Positions 1-8,465 of a stretch of 47,307 nt of DNA are shown here, piece after piece. Under the pieces are notes generated by a model that was given only the letters and a program-made list of their open reading frames with translations, ran no database searches and had not been told where the DNA came from. The stretch comes from Bacteroidota bacterium (lineage in GTDB: Bacteria > Bacteroidota > Bacteroidia > Chitinophagales > Saprospiraceae), in assembly GCA_024743405.1 (NCBI GenBank), contig JANSWP010000056.1, forward strand, positions 1 to 47,307, read 5' to 3'. A program made the translations under genes and the position numbers. Within the stretch, counting starts at the first letter, position 1. Every line of letters starts with the position of its first letter.

Positions 1-41
1 GACGTTTGATGAAAAAATCGAAGATTTTTTCATCAAACGTC
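1..41. repeat. Perfect 19-bp inverted repeat, triloop
   Basis: The arms at 1-19 and 23-41 are exact reverse complements (GACGTTTGATGAAAAAATC), separated by GAA. The stem is very stable and contains a run of A/T, but no clear U-tract follows it on the plus strand (CTCTCCCC). It may be the 3' hairpin of a gene outside the window or a dispersed palindromic element. No second copy was found in the window. Confidence 0.6.
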
Positions 42-127
42 TCTCCCCAAAAGAAATTTTCGCTCCGTAGGCGCGTGGATTTCATAAGTGTTCGAAAGAG
101 AAAGTTTATGGAGAAGTTATGCTTGAA

Positions 128-175
128 AAAAAATAGGGTTCTTAAACTTTTCGTAGTTTAGGAACCCTATTTTTT
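128..175. terminator. Bidirectional intrinsic terminator
   Basis: A 20-bp stem (128-147 with 156-175, one G-U pair) closes an 8-nt loop. Runs of A on the left and T on the right give a U-tract on both strands. It lies 20 bp past the stop of the SurA-like gene and probably ends the minus-strand foldase operon, as well as any plus-strand transcript entering from the left. Confidence 0.85.
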
Positions 176-194
176 GTGAAAAGGAAAATTTACC

Positions 195-1556
195 CTACGG
201 TCTAATTCCTTTATCCTTTGTCCACTTACTAATATCTGGACAACCATTATACATTTCATCAATTAAAATATAGGTTGATTCAACTCTTTCTTGAAGCCAC
301 TCATTAATATAATTGCTTTTCTTAGCATTGATAGTCGCTTCCTGGATTTTTGAATAATCGGTTCTTAAATTAGCCACATGAGGCATCGTTCGACTTTGTA
401 ATTGAACGATTCTAAACATGGTCTCACCCTGAGGCGTTTTATATGGAAAAGGATTTGAATATTCCATTACGGTCATTGTATCAATCGTGAAGTATACATC
501 GGGATCCAATTCTGATATGGAAAAGAAGGTGTTTCCTGATTGAGGATTGGTTAAACGGCCATCGTTATTGAAACTTTGAACGTCCTTATTTCCATATTTT
601 TTTACTGCATAGGAGAAGGTAATGGAATCCGTTTCTAAGAGATAACGAACGGTATCCAATTTAGCTTTTGTTAAGCTTAAATCTTCGTCTGTAATTTCAG
701 GTTTAATCAAAATATGACGCGTATGAATAGTATTTCCTCGCCGTTCTAATAATTCGACAATATGAAAACCAAACTCTGATGCGAAAACCTCTGAAACTTC
801 ATTGGGATCCAATTTGTAGGCTTCTGCCTCAAATTCAGGTACAAATTTGCCCCTTTTTGTCCAACCTAAATCACCACCAATTCGCCCAGAACCGAAATCG
901 TCAGAATTTTTTTGGGCAAGCTCTGCAAAGTCTTCACCACCCTCTACGATTCTTTTTCGAATCTCTTCAAGCTCTGTGCGTGCTTTTTCCTTTTCTGCGT
1001 CATTCACTTCAGGTTTAATTACGATTTCTCCAATCTCCACTTCTGAATCAAAATAAGGCAAACTATCCTGAGGGATTAAACTGAAAAACTCTTTTACTTC
1101 GGCAGGGGTCACGTTGACACCAGACATAATCGTTCCTCGCATTCGTTCAGAGAGCAATTGATTTTCCAAATCTAGACGAAAAGCTTCTTTTACTTCCGCA
1201 ATCGTTTGACCATAATAAGCTTCAAATTGTGACTCATCGCCATTCATATAAGCTAAAATTTGCTCAATACGTGCACTGAGTTGTGCTTCTACTTCTATCT
1301 CGGTTACTTCAATACTATCCAACCGCGCTTGGTTGACAAGGAGTTTCTGCCCTAATAAATTTTCTAAAATAATACACCGAGTTCCTTCTGGAAGAGTTCC
1401 TTGTTGAGCTAAAGCCAAAGCGTGTTGTTCTTCAACTTCTGAAAGCAAAACAATTTCACTTCCCACATTCGCAATCACTTTATCTATCACTTCCCGCTGT
1501 CCAAAGATTACTATGGAAGTACTGATAAAAGCGATAAAAAGAATTAATTTTTTCAT
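195..1556 (-). CDS. SurA-like periplasmic peptidyl-prolyl isomerase/chaperone
   Basis: Predicted periplasmic chaperone for outer-membrane protein precursors. The 453-residue product starts with a Sec signal peptide (residues 1-20, ending near FGQ). A SurA-type N-terminal helical domain follows (about 21-165), then a parvulin (PpiC) domain at about 172-274 with the typical GRIGGDLGW and FGFHIVELLERR segments. A second, poorer parvulin copy spans about 277-390, starting HTRHILIKP. The C-terminal part resembles the SurA C-helix. The order N-domain, two parvulins, C-helix matches E. coli SurA (428 aa), so the role is inferred from architecture. It is last of three co-directional foldase genes and is followed by a strong terminator. 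The start ATG at 1556 gives a well-formed signal peptide. Confidence 0.88.
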   Translation of the reverse strand: MKKLILFIAFISTSIVIFGQREVIDKVIANVGSEIVLLSEVEEQHALALAQQGTLPEGTRCIILENLLGQKLLVNQARLDSIEVTEIEVEAQLSARIEQILAYMNGDESQFEAYYGQTIAEVKEAFRLDLENQLLSERMRGTIMSGVNVTPAEVKEFFSLIPQDSLPYFDSEVEIGEIVIKPEVNDAEKEKARTELEEIRKRIVEGGEDFAELAQKNSDDFGSGRIGGDLGWTKRGKFVPEFEAEAYKLDPNEVSEVFASEFGFHIVELLERRGNTIHTRHILIKPEITDEDLSLTKAKLDTVRYLLETDSITFSYAVKKYGNKDVQSFNNDGRLTNPQSGNTFFSISELDPDVYFTIDTMTVMEYSNPFPYKTPQGETMFRIVQLQSRTMPHVANLRTDYSKIQEATINAKKSNYINEWLQERVESTYILIDEMYNGCPDISKWTKDKGIRP

Positions 1557-1592
1557 CTTGATATTTATGTTTTTAAAATCTTATGCCGTTAC

Positions 1593-2444
1593 TTAATTAA
1601 AAATTTTCACATTGTTTTTTCTCAAGGCTTCTTCAAACATTTTTTCCTTCATGTCTTCTAAAATATTCAATTTTCGCTTATGCAAAATCACCTTTGATGC
1701 TTGTCCTCTTATATATGAAAGAGGAGCAATTTCTTTTTTAGAAACTAATTCATCTAACCTGAAAAAATATTGAAAATCATTATCCCTTTGTGTAAACTCT
1801 CGCCTTGAATTCACATTGTCAATTGTTAAAGTGCCTAAAGGCATATAAGCTGCTATATCTTTTACCTCCTGCCAGATAGAATCTAGTTGAAATACAGTCG
1901 CATAATTCTCACAAAAAACTTTCATCATCTCCAAATCAGATTCTTGTTTACTGTTCCACCACAATTGCAATTTGTTTAAATCTTTAGTGTTTATTGGAAT
2001 TTTTATGAATTGGCACTTCATGATCGGCGTTTCCAATTGATATTGTGCTTTATTATTTTCATAAAAATCATTCAGTTCCTCTTCTGTAATAATAGAGTCT
2101 AAAGATTGTTGAACCATCGTCTGTTCATAGTTCAATCGTACTAAAGAGGCCCTATAATCCCTAACAAGTTTGTCTATGTCCAAATCTTTTGGATAATTTC
2201 TTTCAGCTTCGTGCATTAAGACCGCATCTTTTATCCATCGATTCACATAAGCTTCAATGATTAAGGTACTATCTTCTGAAGTCATGCCTTCAGGAATCAT
2301 TCCAGCCATCTCAGAAAGATAAAGCGTTTTGTTGTAAACTTGAGCTAACTGGCGGTCATCCTTTTTTGGCGAGGTATCAGAGGTGCAATTTTGAAGAAGA
2401 AACCCCAAAAAAAGGAGGGAAAATATTAGTGTATGTTTTAACAT
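1593..2444 (-). CDS. Foldase-like lipoprotein without a clear parvulin domain
   Basis: The open frame reaches back to an ATG at 2495, but the ATG at 2444 is the better start: it begins MLKHTLIFSLLFLGFLLQNC, a lipoprotein signal with Cys at residue 20 (283 aa in total). The -1 residue is Asn, which is loose for a lipobox. The body is helical and reads like a SurA/PpiD N-terminal domain, including FYENNKAQYQL, the form seen before rotamase domains in such foldases. I see no parvulin core (no GG.LGW-like segment). It sits between two PPIase genes, 36 bp from the next stop codon and about 100 bp from the previous gene, so it probably works with them in outer-membrane protein folding. The exact function is not established. 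Confidence 0.7.
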   Translation of the reverse strand: MLKHTLIFSLLFLGFLLQNCTSDTSPKKDDRQLAQVYNKTLYLSEMAGMIPEGMTSEDSTLIIEAYVNRWIKDAVLMHEAERNYPKDLDIDKLVRDYRASLVRLNYEQTMVQQSLDSIITEEELNDFYENNKAQYQLETPIMKCQFIKIPINTKDLNKLQLWWNSKQESDLEMMKVFCENYATVFQLDSIWQEVKDIAAYMPLGTLTIDNVNSRREFTQRDNDFQYFFRLDELVSKKEIAPLSYIRGQASKVILHKRKLNILEDMKEKMFEEALRKNNVKIFN

Positions 2445-2543
2445 AGAATCTGTACAAAATTGGAAAATATTAAAGATAGGGAGTTCAAGATTCAAGATAC
2501 AATCTGAATGATTAACATCCTGAACCTTGAAATGAAAATCTCC

Positions 2544-4529
2544 TTATTTTTTTACCAATCCATCAAACACATCATCATTAATTTTTACTTTATGGTTAGA
2601 TTTTAATTCTTTAATCCAAGCTTTTTCTAACTCATCTTGATAATCAGCAACGACATAACCACGCGCATCTTTCAAGGTCTTTTGAGCAGGTTCTAACACT
2701 TTCTCGATTTTCATAAAATTCAACGCTTTGTCTCTTTTTGCAATTTCCGTCTTAGTCATTCCGCCAATTTCCCAAGTGATAGCATCCAATAATGGATTCC
2801 GACCTTTTTCGTAGGTTCGATCACGAGCAGATAGAATTGGGGAGTTGGGATCTGTATTGAAATGAGACAGTACATAGGTTGATGGATTCCCTTTCACCAT
2901 TTCACGAACCTGAGCAATTAAATGCTTCGAGCCATCTTTCAAATAATAGTGACTAACATTTACCCGACGATTCCATTGGTAATTTGCTTGGTTCTTTTCA
3001 TAAAACGCCTTTAACCCAACCGTGTCTTGAGAAGCTTTATCCCAGACTAAAATTTTAGTTGCTTCAAATAATAAAATACCTTCTTCGTACTCTCTCATCA
3101 ATGCTTTGAAATCAGGATATTTTTTATCCAATTGGCGTTCCTCATACTTTAAGGCATTTTCGCCAACATAGTCATTATACAATTCTTCGATAGCTTCTGG
3201 TACACTTTTATTTGAAGCCATTCTTATTCTTTTTCGAGAGGATCTTTGTAAATAATCTGCAAATTCGGCAACTGAAACTTTTAATTCTGTTCCAAATGCA
3301 AAAAGAATATCGTTGGATTTTTCAGTTGGAGCTTTCCATTTATAAGTCAAAAACTCATCGTCTAAAGAATCTACAAAAGCTTGATAAGCTGGTTGAAATT
3401 CTATGAAATCAGCGGCTGACTTAATGCGTTCAATCATTGCAGCTTTAGCTAATTCATAACGATTGTCTTTTTTAATTTTATTTTCTAAACGCGGCTTAGC
3501 CACATTAAAAGGCTCTAAACTTTTTTTCTTATGACGTCGGATGATGTGCCACCCAATGCTTGATTGAAACGGTTTAGAATATTCACCATCCTTTTCAATG
3601 GAGTGAGCCGCATCTTCGAATGCTTTTTCATATCGATTGATGCCAAAGAATCCAATATATCCACCTTTGTTAGCTGTTAATTTATCATCAGAATAATCTC
3701 GAGCGACTGTTTCCCATTTTTCGCCAGCTTCCAATTTCAAATAAAGACTATCCATTTTTTGGCGAGCTTTAATAATATCGCCACCATGCTTGTCAAATCT
3801 TGTTAAGATATGAGCAACTTCCATTTCTCCTCTTGCAGGTCGACGATCATGTACTTTCAAAATGTGATAACCTGCAGAAGAACGAATCGGTCCGTGAACT
3901 TTGCCAATGATAGCAGAATAAGCAGCTTTTTCCAATTCATAATATCCATTTGGGAAAAGAGCGGTTACATAACCAATGCGCCCTCCATTTTTTTCTACTG
4001 ATTTATCTTTAGAGTAGGTTCTTGCGACTTCGTCAAACCGATTCCCTGAGTTGATTTTTTCTTTTGCTTCTAATGCTTTTTGGTAAGCAATCATAGTGTC
4101 TTGAGGCGCTGCGTCAGGGGCACAACTAATCAAAATATGACTTAAATCAACGTCTTCTTTTGAGTGCTCGTACACCTCTTTAATTAATTTTTCCGTCACT
4201 TCTCTATCAATCAAATAAGAATCAGCTAATTGTCTTCGATAGCCCGCCAATTCTTGAATTAAGGAAGGCACAGTGTCTAATTGCATTTCTTTCGCTCGTT
4301 CGACTTTGAGCTTAAATTTTATATAGAGATCCAAATATTCTTGCAACGATTCCTTCGAAAAAGTTGCTTTGTCACCATTTGTTTTTTTGTAGATGTACTC
4401 GAACTCCGATACATGGATAGGGGTATCATCTACAGAGAATAAAATGGGATCTTCATTTGCGCCATTTTGGGCAAAAACAGAAAGAGAAAATATAAAAGTT
4501 GCGATAACAAAAAATACTCGCTTCGTCAT
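2544..4529 (-). CDS. Two-parvulin periplasmic foldase (PpiC/PpiD family)
   Basis: A 661-residue exported foldase and the first gene of the three-gene foldase operon. The signal peptide is residues 1-20 (cleavage after VFA). The N-terminal chaperone-like domain covers about 25-120. Parvulin domain 1 is at about 126-229 (DLSHILIS, GGRIGYVTALFPNG, AGYHILKV). Parvulin domain 2 is at about 236-332 (EVAHILTRF, GGYIGFFGINRYEKAFEDAA, GWHIIRRH). A long C-terminal region of about 330 residues has no domain I recognise. Two intact rotamase modules distinguish it from the SurA-like gene downstream. The family catalyses cis-trans isomerisation of prolyl bonds; a role in OM protein assembly is inferred from the neighbours. 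Confidence 0.87.
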   Translation of the reverse strand: MTKRVFFVIATFIFSLSVFAQNGANEDPILFSVDDTPIHVSEFEYIYKKTNGDKATFSKESLQEYLDLYIKFKLKVERAKEMQLDTVPSLIQELAGYRRQLADSYLIDREVTEKLIKEVYEHSKEDVDLSHILISCAPDAAPQDTMIAYQKALEAKEKINSGNRFDEVARTYSKDKSVEKNGGRIGYVTALFPNGYYELEKAAYSAIIGKVHGPIRSSAGYHILKVHDRRPARGEMEVAHILTRFDKHGGDIIKARQKMDSLYLKLEAGEKWETVARDYSDDKLTANKGGYIGFFGINRYEKAFEDAAHSIEKDGEYSKPFQSSIGWHIIRRHKKKSLEPFNVAKPRLENKIKKDNRYELAKAAMIERIKSAADFIEFQPAYQAFVDSLDDEFLTYKWKAPTEKSNDILFAFGTELKVSVAEFADYLQRSSRKRIRMASNKSVPEAIEELYNDYVGENALKYEERQLDKKYPDFKALMREYEEGILLFEATKILVWDKASQDTVGLKAFYEKNQANYQWNRRVNVSHYYLKDGSKHLIAQVREMVKGNPSTYVLSHFNTDPNSPILSARDRTYEKGRNPLLDAITWEIGGMTKTEIAKRDKALNFMKIEKVLEPAQKTLKDARGYVVADYQDELEKAWIKELKSNHKVKINDDVFDGLVKK

Positions 4530-4797
4530 GGTTAAATTTGAATTTTTGGTTGAATGATAATATTAATTTTCTAAAGAAATCACGAATTATACTGTTTGTA
4601 AGATTCTGAAATTAGAGAATTGACACTACTATTTTCAAAAACGGCCGTAAAGGTAGAAAAATTGGGCTTTTTCGTGTTTTTCCAAAATGGCTTTAACTTG
4701 TCATTTGTAAATAAAAATAGAAGATTGGATGGTTTAGTTTATTATAGTGTTGTTTTTTGTATTCTTTGTACATTTAATCCTCAGAAACTTTTATTCA

Positions 4798-5430
4798 ATG
4801 CAAGCCTTTTTTGAAGATTTAAAAGACCTTTTTTTAGGAAATGATCGAATGTCTGATCTGGCACAGGTCGCTCGAAATCATGGGTTCCGATTTTGGGGTA
4901 AATATTCTTTTCGAAAATTACCATACGAAATAAAAGCATTCGATATTTTTAAAAGCACAAAATCAAAAAGAGTTAAAAGTCTTTTAGAAAAAAAAGAAGT
5001 GGAAAAAGGGATTCGTTTTCAAATTTTTGATTTTCACGATTTTAAAGATTTTGGAACGAAGAAAACTACAATTGTTTATTTATCTTCTGATAAGTTTGAT
5101 TTTCCAGAATTTATCATTCGACCAAAAGATATGGTTGAAAAAGTTGGAGGGATATTTCTTCGACAAGCTATTTTTGAGCACCGCCCTGATGTTACCGATG
5201 TTTATACGGTGAAAAGCTGGGACATAGATCATATCGAATATTTAATGAATGATTCTGTACTAGATATAATGATGGAGGAGAAGCGAATGATAATAGAAGG
5301 AAGGTTTAATCACCTGATTTTTTACAAAAAAAATAAGATGATTGAGGCGAATAAAATAATGGACTTTTTTGAGCAATGTGTCCAAATATCGAAATTGATG
5401 TTGGAAGATAATGCCAACGATTATGTTTGA
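4798..5430 (+). CDS. Conserved-looking protein of unknown function upstream of lpxH
   Basis: The frame opens at 4747, but the first 17 residues are a hydrophobic, AT-rich run. The ATG at 4798 (MQAFFEDLKDLFLGNDRM) looks like the true start and gives 210 residues. The protein is soluble, mixed alpha/beta, with no signal peptide or membrane segment and no motif that I recognise. It ends 3 bp before the LpxH-like start, so the two are probably translationally coupled. That is the only hint at a role. Unidentified. Confidence 0.7.
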   Translation: MQAFFEDLKDLFLGNDRMSDLAQVARNHGFRFWGKYSFRKLPYEIKAFDIFKSTKSKRVKSLLEKKEVEKGIRFQIFDFHDFKDFGTKKTTIVYLSSDKFDFPEFIIRPKDMVEKVGGIFLRQAIFEHRPDVTDVYTVKSWDIDHIEYLMNDSVLDIMMEEKRMIIEGRFNHLIFYKKNKMIEANKIMDFFEQCVQISKLMLEDNANDYV

Positions 5431-5433
5431 CAA

Positions 5434-6204
5434 ATGAGCAAAACTTACTTTGTTTCCGATTTCCATTTGGGAATCAACGCAAAATTATCGAGCCATGACC
5501 GAGAACGCCTAATCTGCAAATGGTTTGATGAGGTGAAGAATGATGCATCCGAAATTTATTTGGTGGGAGATGTATTTGATTATTGGTTCGAGTACCGACG
5601 AGTAATTCCCAAGGGGTTTTCAAGATTATTTGGAAAATTGGCAGAATTAAGGGATATGGGGATTCCGATTTACTTTTTTACCGGCAACCACGATATGTGG
5701 ATGTTTCGATATTTTGAGGAAGAATTTGATATTCCAATTTATCGAAAACCCGTCATTCGAGAGATTAATGGACAAAAGTTTTTTATTGGTCATGGCGATG
5801 GATTGGGGCCTGGAGATTATGGCTATAAATTTATTAAGAAGGTTTTCTCAAATAAATTTTGTCAGTGGCTTTTTGAACGATTACATCCTGATTTTGGACT
5901 TTGGTTGATGCGGTTTTGGTCAGGAAAAAGCAGGGAAGCAACTGCTCCTGAAGAAGCAGGTTTTTTAGGAGAAGAAAAAGAATGGCTGATTGCTTATTGT
6001 CATCGAAAATTAGAAACACTAGATATAGACTATTTTATTTTTGGTCATCGACACTTACCAATTGATTACACGCTAAAGAACGGTCAAAGTCGTTATATCA
6101 ATCTTGGAGACTGGTTATACCATAATTCTTATGCAGTATTTGATGGAAACAATTTGGAAATACGATTTTTCGAGAATGAAAGCGGGAATTCTTTTGGGAA
6201 TTGA
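5434..6204 (+). CDS. lpxH: UDP-2,3-diacylglucosamine diphosphatase (LpxH-type metallophosphoesterase)
   Basis: Calcineurin-like phosphoesterase of 256 residues. All the metal-binding blocks are visible: SDFHLG (D9, H11), GDVFDYW (D46), GNHD (N85, H86), IGHGDG (H120) and FGHRH (H205, H207). Length, the FDYW block and the GDG after the fourth block fit LpxH, which removes UMP from UDP-2,3-diacyl-GlcN to give lipid X in lipid A synthesis at the inner face of the cytoplasmic membrane. The call rests on motifs; another UDP-lipid phosphatase of the same superfamily is possible. It is 3 bp after the preceding gene and overlaps the following one by 29 bp. Confidence 0.85.
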   Translation: MSKTYFVSDFHLGINAKLSSHDRERLICKWFDEVKNDASEIYLVGDVFDYWFEYRRVIPKGFSRLFGKLAELRDMGIPIYFFTGNHDMWMFRYFEEEFDIPIYRKPVIREINGQKFFIGHGDGLGPGDYGYKFIKKVFSNKFCQWLFERLHPDFGLWLMRFWSGKSREATAPEEAGFLGEEKEWLIAYCHRKLETLDIDYFIFGHRHLPIDYTLKNGQSRYINLGDWLYHNSYAVFDGNNLEIRFFENESGNSFGN

Positions 6205-7021
6205 GCAACGGCAACTGGTTATTGGCGGTTTGGTTGTGGTTTTATTATTATTCCCTTTTTATGCTAAGCCCCAAAACACAGATTCCAATTATACTTTAAT
6301 CAATGAAATAGAGATTGACGCTAAATTGATTACAGTAGATAATTTGAATCAAATTTATGCTTTAAATGCTGATAATGAAATAATTAAGTTTAATTCAAAT
6401 GGTGAAGAGGTCTTTCGGTTTAATAATAATCGACTTGGTGATTTGACGCATATTGACGCTTCCAATCCATTCAACTTACTCCTTTATTATGCTGATTTTT
6501 CGAATATTTTGATCCTTGATCGAACCTTAAATTCGACCGTTCAATTGAACCTTTTTGAACTAAATTTTACCAAGGTGAGCGCCGTTGGGTTAGCTAATGA
6601 CAATAATGTTTGGGTATTTGATGATTTGAATTTTCAATTGAAAAAGATAGACAGAAAAGGTGCGATGATTGCTGCAAGTGACAATCTAAATTTTGCCTTA
6701 AATAAACCGATTCGACCAAATTTTTTATTGGAAAGAGAACAAAAGGTTTTTTTGAATGATCCCGAAATTGGCATTCTCATTTTCGACTTTTTTGGGCAGT
6801 TTGAAAAGGTTTTAGAGTTTAAAAATCTGAATAAATTTCAAGTTATTGGTGAGCAATTACTATACGTTGAACAAGATAAATTACATAGTTTTAATTTAAA
6901 ATCACTGTTAACAAAGTCGATAAAATTGCCAAAAAAAATGGAGGAGAACGATAATATTTTGGTTCAAAAAAATCGATTGTATCTAATAAAAAAAGGAAGA
7001 ATTGAAATCTACCGTTTTTAA
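6176..7021 (+). CDS. Exported protein of unknown function, propeller-like
   Basis: The open frame begins at 6104 inside lpxH. The ATG at 6176 is the more likely start: it gives 281 residues, a 29-bp overlap with lpxH and an N-terminal hydrophobic segment (GGLVVVLLLFPFYA, about residues 16-29) followed by a mature part starting near KPQN. The body is rich in repeating short beta strands of the kind LITVDNLNQIYALNADNEIIKF and NNVWVFDDLNFQLKKID, which suggest a six- or seven-bladed beta-propeller. No catalytic motif is seen. It is the last gene of the 4798-7021 group and ends at a palindrome shared with the convergent gene. Confidence 0.65.
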   Translation: MKAGILLGIEQRQLVIGGLVVVLLLFPFYAKPQNTDSNYTLINEIEIDAKLITVDNLNQIYALNADNEIIKFNSNGEEVFRFNNNRLGDLTHIDASNPFNLLLYYADFSNILILDRTLNSTVQLNLFELNFTKVSAVGLANDNNVWVFDDLNFQLKKIDRKGAMIAASDNLNFALNKPIRPNFLLEREQKVFLNDPEIGILIFDFFGQFEKVLEFKNLNKFQVIGEQLLYVEQDKLHSFNLKSLLTKSIKLPKKMEENDNILVQKNRLYLIKKGRIEIYRF

Positions 7022-7037
7022 GTAATGCGCATTACTT
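7020..7037. other. 18-bp perfect palindrome between convergent stop codons
   Basis: AAGTAATGCGCATTACTT reads the same on both strands. The TAA stops of the plus-strand gene (7019-7021) and of the minus-strand gene (7036-7038) both fall at its edges. It may act as a minimal shared terminator hairpin (7-bp stem, GCGC loop), but the U-tract is weak. Confidence 0.5.
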
Positions 7038-7983
7038 AAGTTTTGATCAAATTTCCAAAGCGGTTATTAAAACCCTGGATACCTTGTAATCCGCCAGTAT
7101 GAATAACCATCAGAGAACTTCCTTTCTCGAAAAAATCCTTTCTTATTAAATCATAGATTCCAAAAAGCATTTTTCCTGTGTAAATGGGATCAAATGGTAT
7201 GGTTGTTTCTTCATAAAGCTGATTGATGAAGTTGATTAATTCGGGTGTCCATTTTGCGTAACCACCAAAATGATATTCAGTTAATATTTCCCAATTTGAA
7301 AATTCTTTTCCCACACATTCATTCAATAGTTTGAAGACTTCTGTTGTTAAAAAATCACCCTTTAATGCGGAAAATCCGAGCACTTTTTTTTCTCCGTTTA
7401 AGCCTGATATAATACCTGAAATAGTTCCTCCTGTTCCACAGGATACACAATAATAATCGGTGTCAATATGCTTATTTTTAACTTCTTGAATAATTTCTGA
7501 GCATCCCTCTAATGCCAAACAATTTGTACCACCTTCAGGAAGAAGGAAAAAATCTCCAAATTGATTCTTCAATCGATTTTGGTAATCAGGTTTATTTTTA
7601 TTTCGATAAAGGGTTCGGTTGATAAAATGCAAATCCATACCACATTTTTTAGCAAAAGAAAGAGTAGGGTTTAGAGGTAAAACTTGTTCTCCACGAATGA
7701 TTCCGATCGTTCGAAATCCAAATTCCGCTCCCGCTGCTGCAACGGCTGAGATATGGTTTGAAAAAGCACCACCGAAGGTGAGCAAAGTGGATTGATTTGT
7801 TTTTTTAGCCTCAATTAAGTTGTATTTGAGTTTACGCCATTTATTGCCTGAAATTTCGGCATGTATTAAATCATCCCTTTTTATGAATAATTGAATCTCT
7901 TTTTGAGTCAAGAAATTCGAAGTAATTTTTTGGATTGGACTTTTTTGTGAGGAAAATGCGTACGTTAAATCACCTATATTCAT
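7036..7983 (-). CDS. PLP-dependent ACC deaminase / D-cysteine desulfhydrase family enzyme
   Basis: Fold-type II PLP enzyme of 315 residues. The PLP lysine is K48 in ISGNKWRKLKYN. The substrate-carboxylate/phosphate segment is TFGGAFSNH (69-77), and the glycine-rich phosphate cup is CGTGGTISG. These match the 1-aminocyclopropane-1-carboxylate deaminase/D-cysteine desulfhydrase family. Most members in bacteria that do not make ACC act on D-cysteine (giving pyruvate, H2S and ammonia), so desulfhydrase activity is the safer guess, but the sequence does not settle it. It is a single gene, convergent with the 6176-7021 gene, and its 5' side faces a 480-bp intergenic region. Confidence 0.82.
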   Translation of the reverse strand: MNIGDLTYAFSSQKSPIQKITSNFLTQKEIQLFIKRDDLIHAEISGNKWRKLKYNLIEAKKTNQSTLLTFGGAFSNHISAVAAAGAEFGFRTIGIIRGEQVLPLNPTLSFAKKCGMDLHFINRTLYRNKNKPDYQNRLKNQFGDFFLLPEGGTNCLALEGCSEIIQEVKNKHIDTDYYCVSCGTGGTISGIISGLNGEKKVLGFSALKGDFLTTEVFKLLNECVGKEFSNWEILTEYHFGGYAKWTPELINFINQLYEETTIPFDPIYTGKMLFGIYDLIRKDFFEKGSSLMVIHTGGLQGIQGFNNRFGNLIKT

Positions 7984-8073
7984 AAAAAACTGTTTAAGAA
8001 GAAGACCTTGGCATTAAACTTGAAATTAATGTATAGAGAAATTATTTAATAAGATTTAGACACCCATCGTAAA

Positions 8074-8253
8074 TTACTTCCCACAAAGCACTCCCGCATA
8101 TTCTGTTGTAAACCCTAAAGTGTAAATAAACCATTTTTTAACGGGAGAACTTGAATCTCCCAACTTATGAACAAGCAAACAATCAAAAAATAGATCAAAT
8201 TGTGAAAAAAACAAAAACAGAACAAAGGCGATATGATGGATGCTATATTTGGG
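8074..8253 (-). pseudogene. Possible C-terminal gene remnant, no start codon
   Basis: A 59-codon open frame bounded upstream by a TGA (8254-8256) and ended by TAA (8074-8076). It has no ATG, but its codon choice and composition look protein-like: a hydrophobic stretch (IAFVLFLFF), then VKKWFIYTLGF, then EYAGVLCGK at the end. It could be the tail of a decayed gene. It overlaps the possible plus-strand structured RNA, so the coding look may also be chance. Confidence 0.25.
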
Positions 8254-8297
8254 TCATCTAACGCGAACAAACATTTTAAAAACAAATTACTTCACCT

Positions 8298-8336
8298 AAA
8301 ATCAGGGCATTACTTCAATGAATGCCCTGATTTTTT
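8298..8336 (+). terminator. Intrinsic terminator upstream of mtfA-like gene
   Basis: A 14-bp stem (AAAATCAGGGCATT, 8298-8311, with 8321-8334) closes a 9-nt loop and is followed by a T-run. No plus-strand gene precedes it within 1.2 kb, so it ends either a small RNA or an attenuated leader of the gene at 8466. Confidence 0.8.
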
Positions 8337-8465
8337 GGATTCAGTCTTAGTTCTATTTTCTTGACTTGACTCCATCTATGTTTAATAAAAGCGCATTACA
8401 TTTACGACGAATAAAGCTTCTTAGTTTGTTTTTTATTTTTTGTCGATCAATCTTAGTACCCATTC

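Larger units (their letters stand above)
7984..8465. other. Intergenic region with structured RNA candidate and ORF remnant
   Basis: This 482-bp stretch holds no recognised gene. On the plus strand, CTCCCG (about 8091), CGGGAG (about 8142) and TCTCCC (about 8156) can pair in two mutually exclusive ways, and a strong terminator follows at 8298-8336. That is 130 bp before the mtfA-like gene, so an attenuator or a small RNA is possible. On the minus strand an open frame lacking an ATG runs 8253-8074 (separate entry). Confidence 0.4.

Noticed and set aside
4648-4655. Minus-strand TACCTTTA as promoter of the foldase operon
   Set aside because: One mismatch in the -7 element and no TTG at 18-21 nt upstream.
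4620-4814. Open frame of 64 codons on the plus strand before 4798
   Set aside because: Composition is Phe/Lys-rich AT noise, it overlaps the next gene's start in another frame and shows no motif.
6104-6175. Longer start for the exported protein after lpxH
   Set aside because: It would extend the overlap with lpxH to about 100 bp and place charged residues before the signal; the ATG at 6176 is better.
8168-8194. Tiny plus-strand ORF (8 codons, MNKQTIKK) as a leader peptide
   Set aside because: Too short and without codon bias that would suggest attenuation; kept only as part of the intergenic description.
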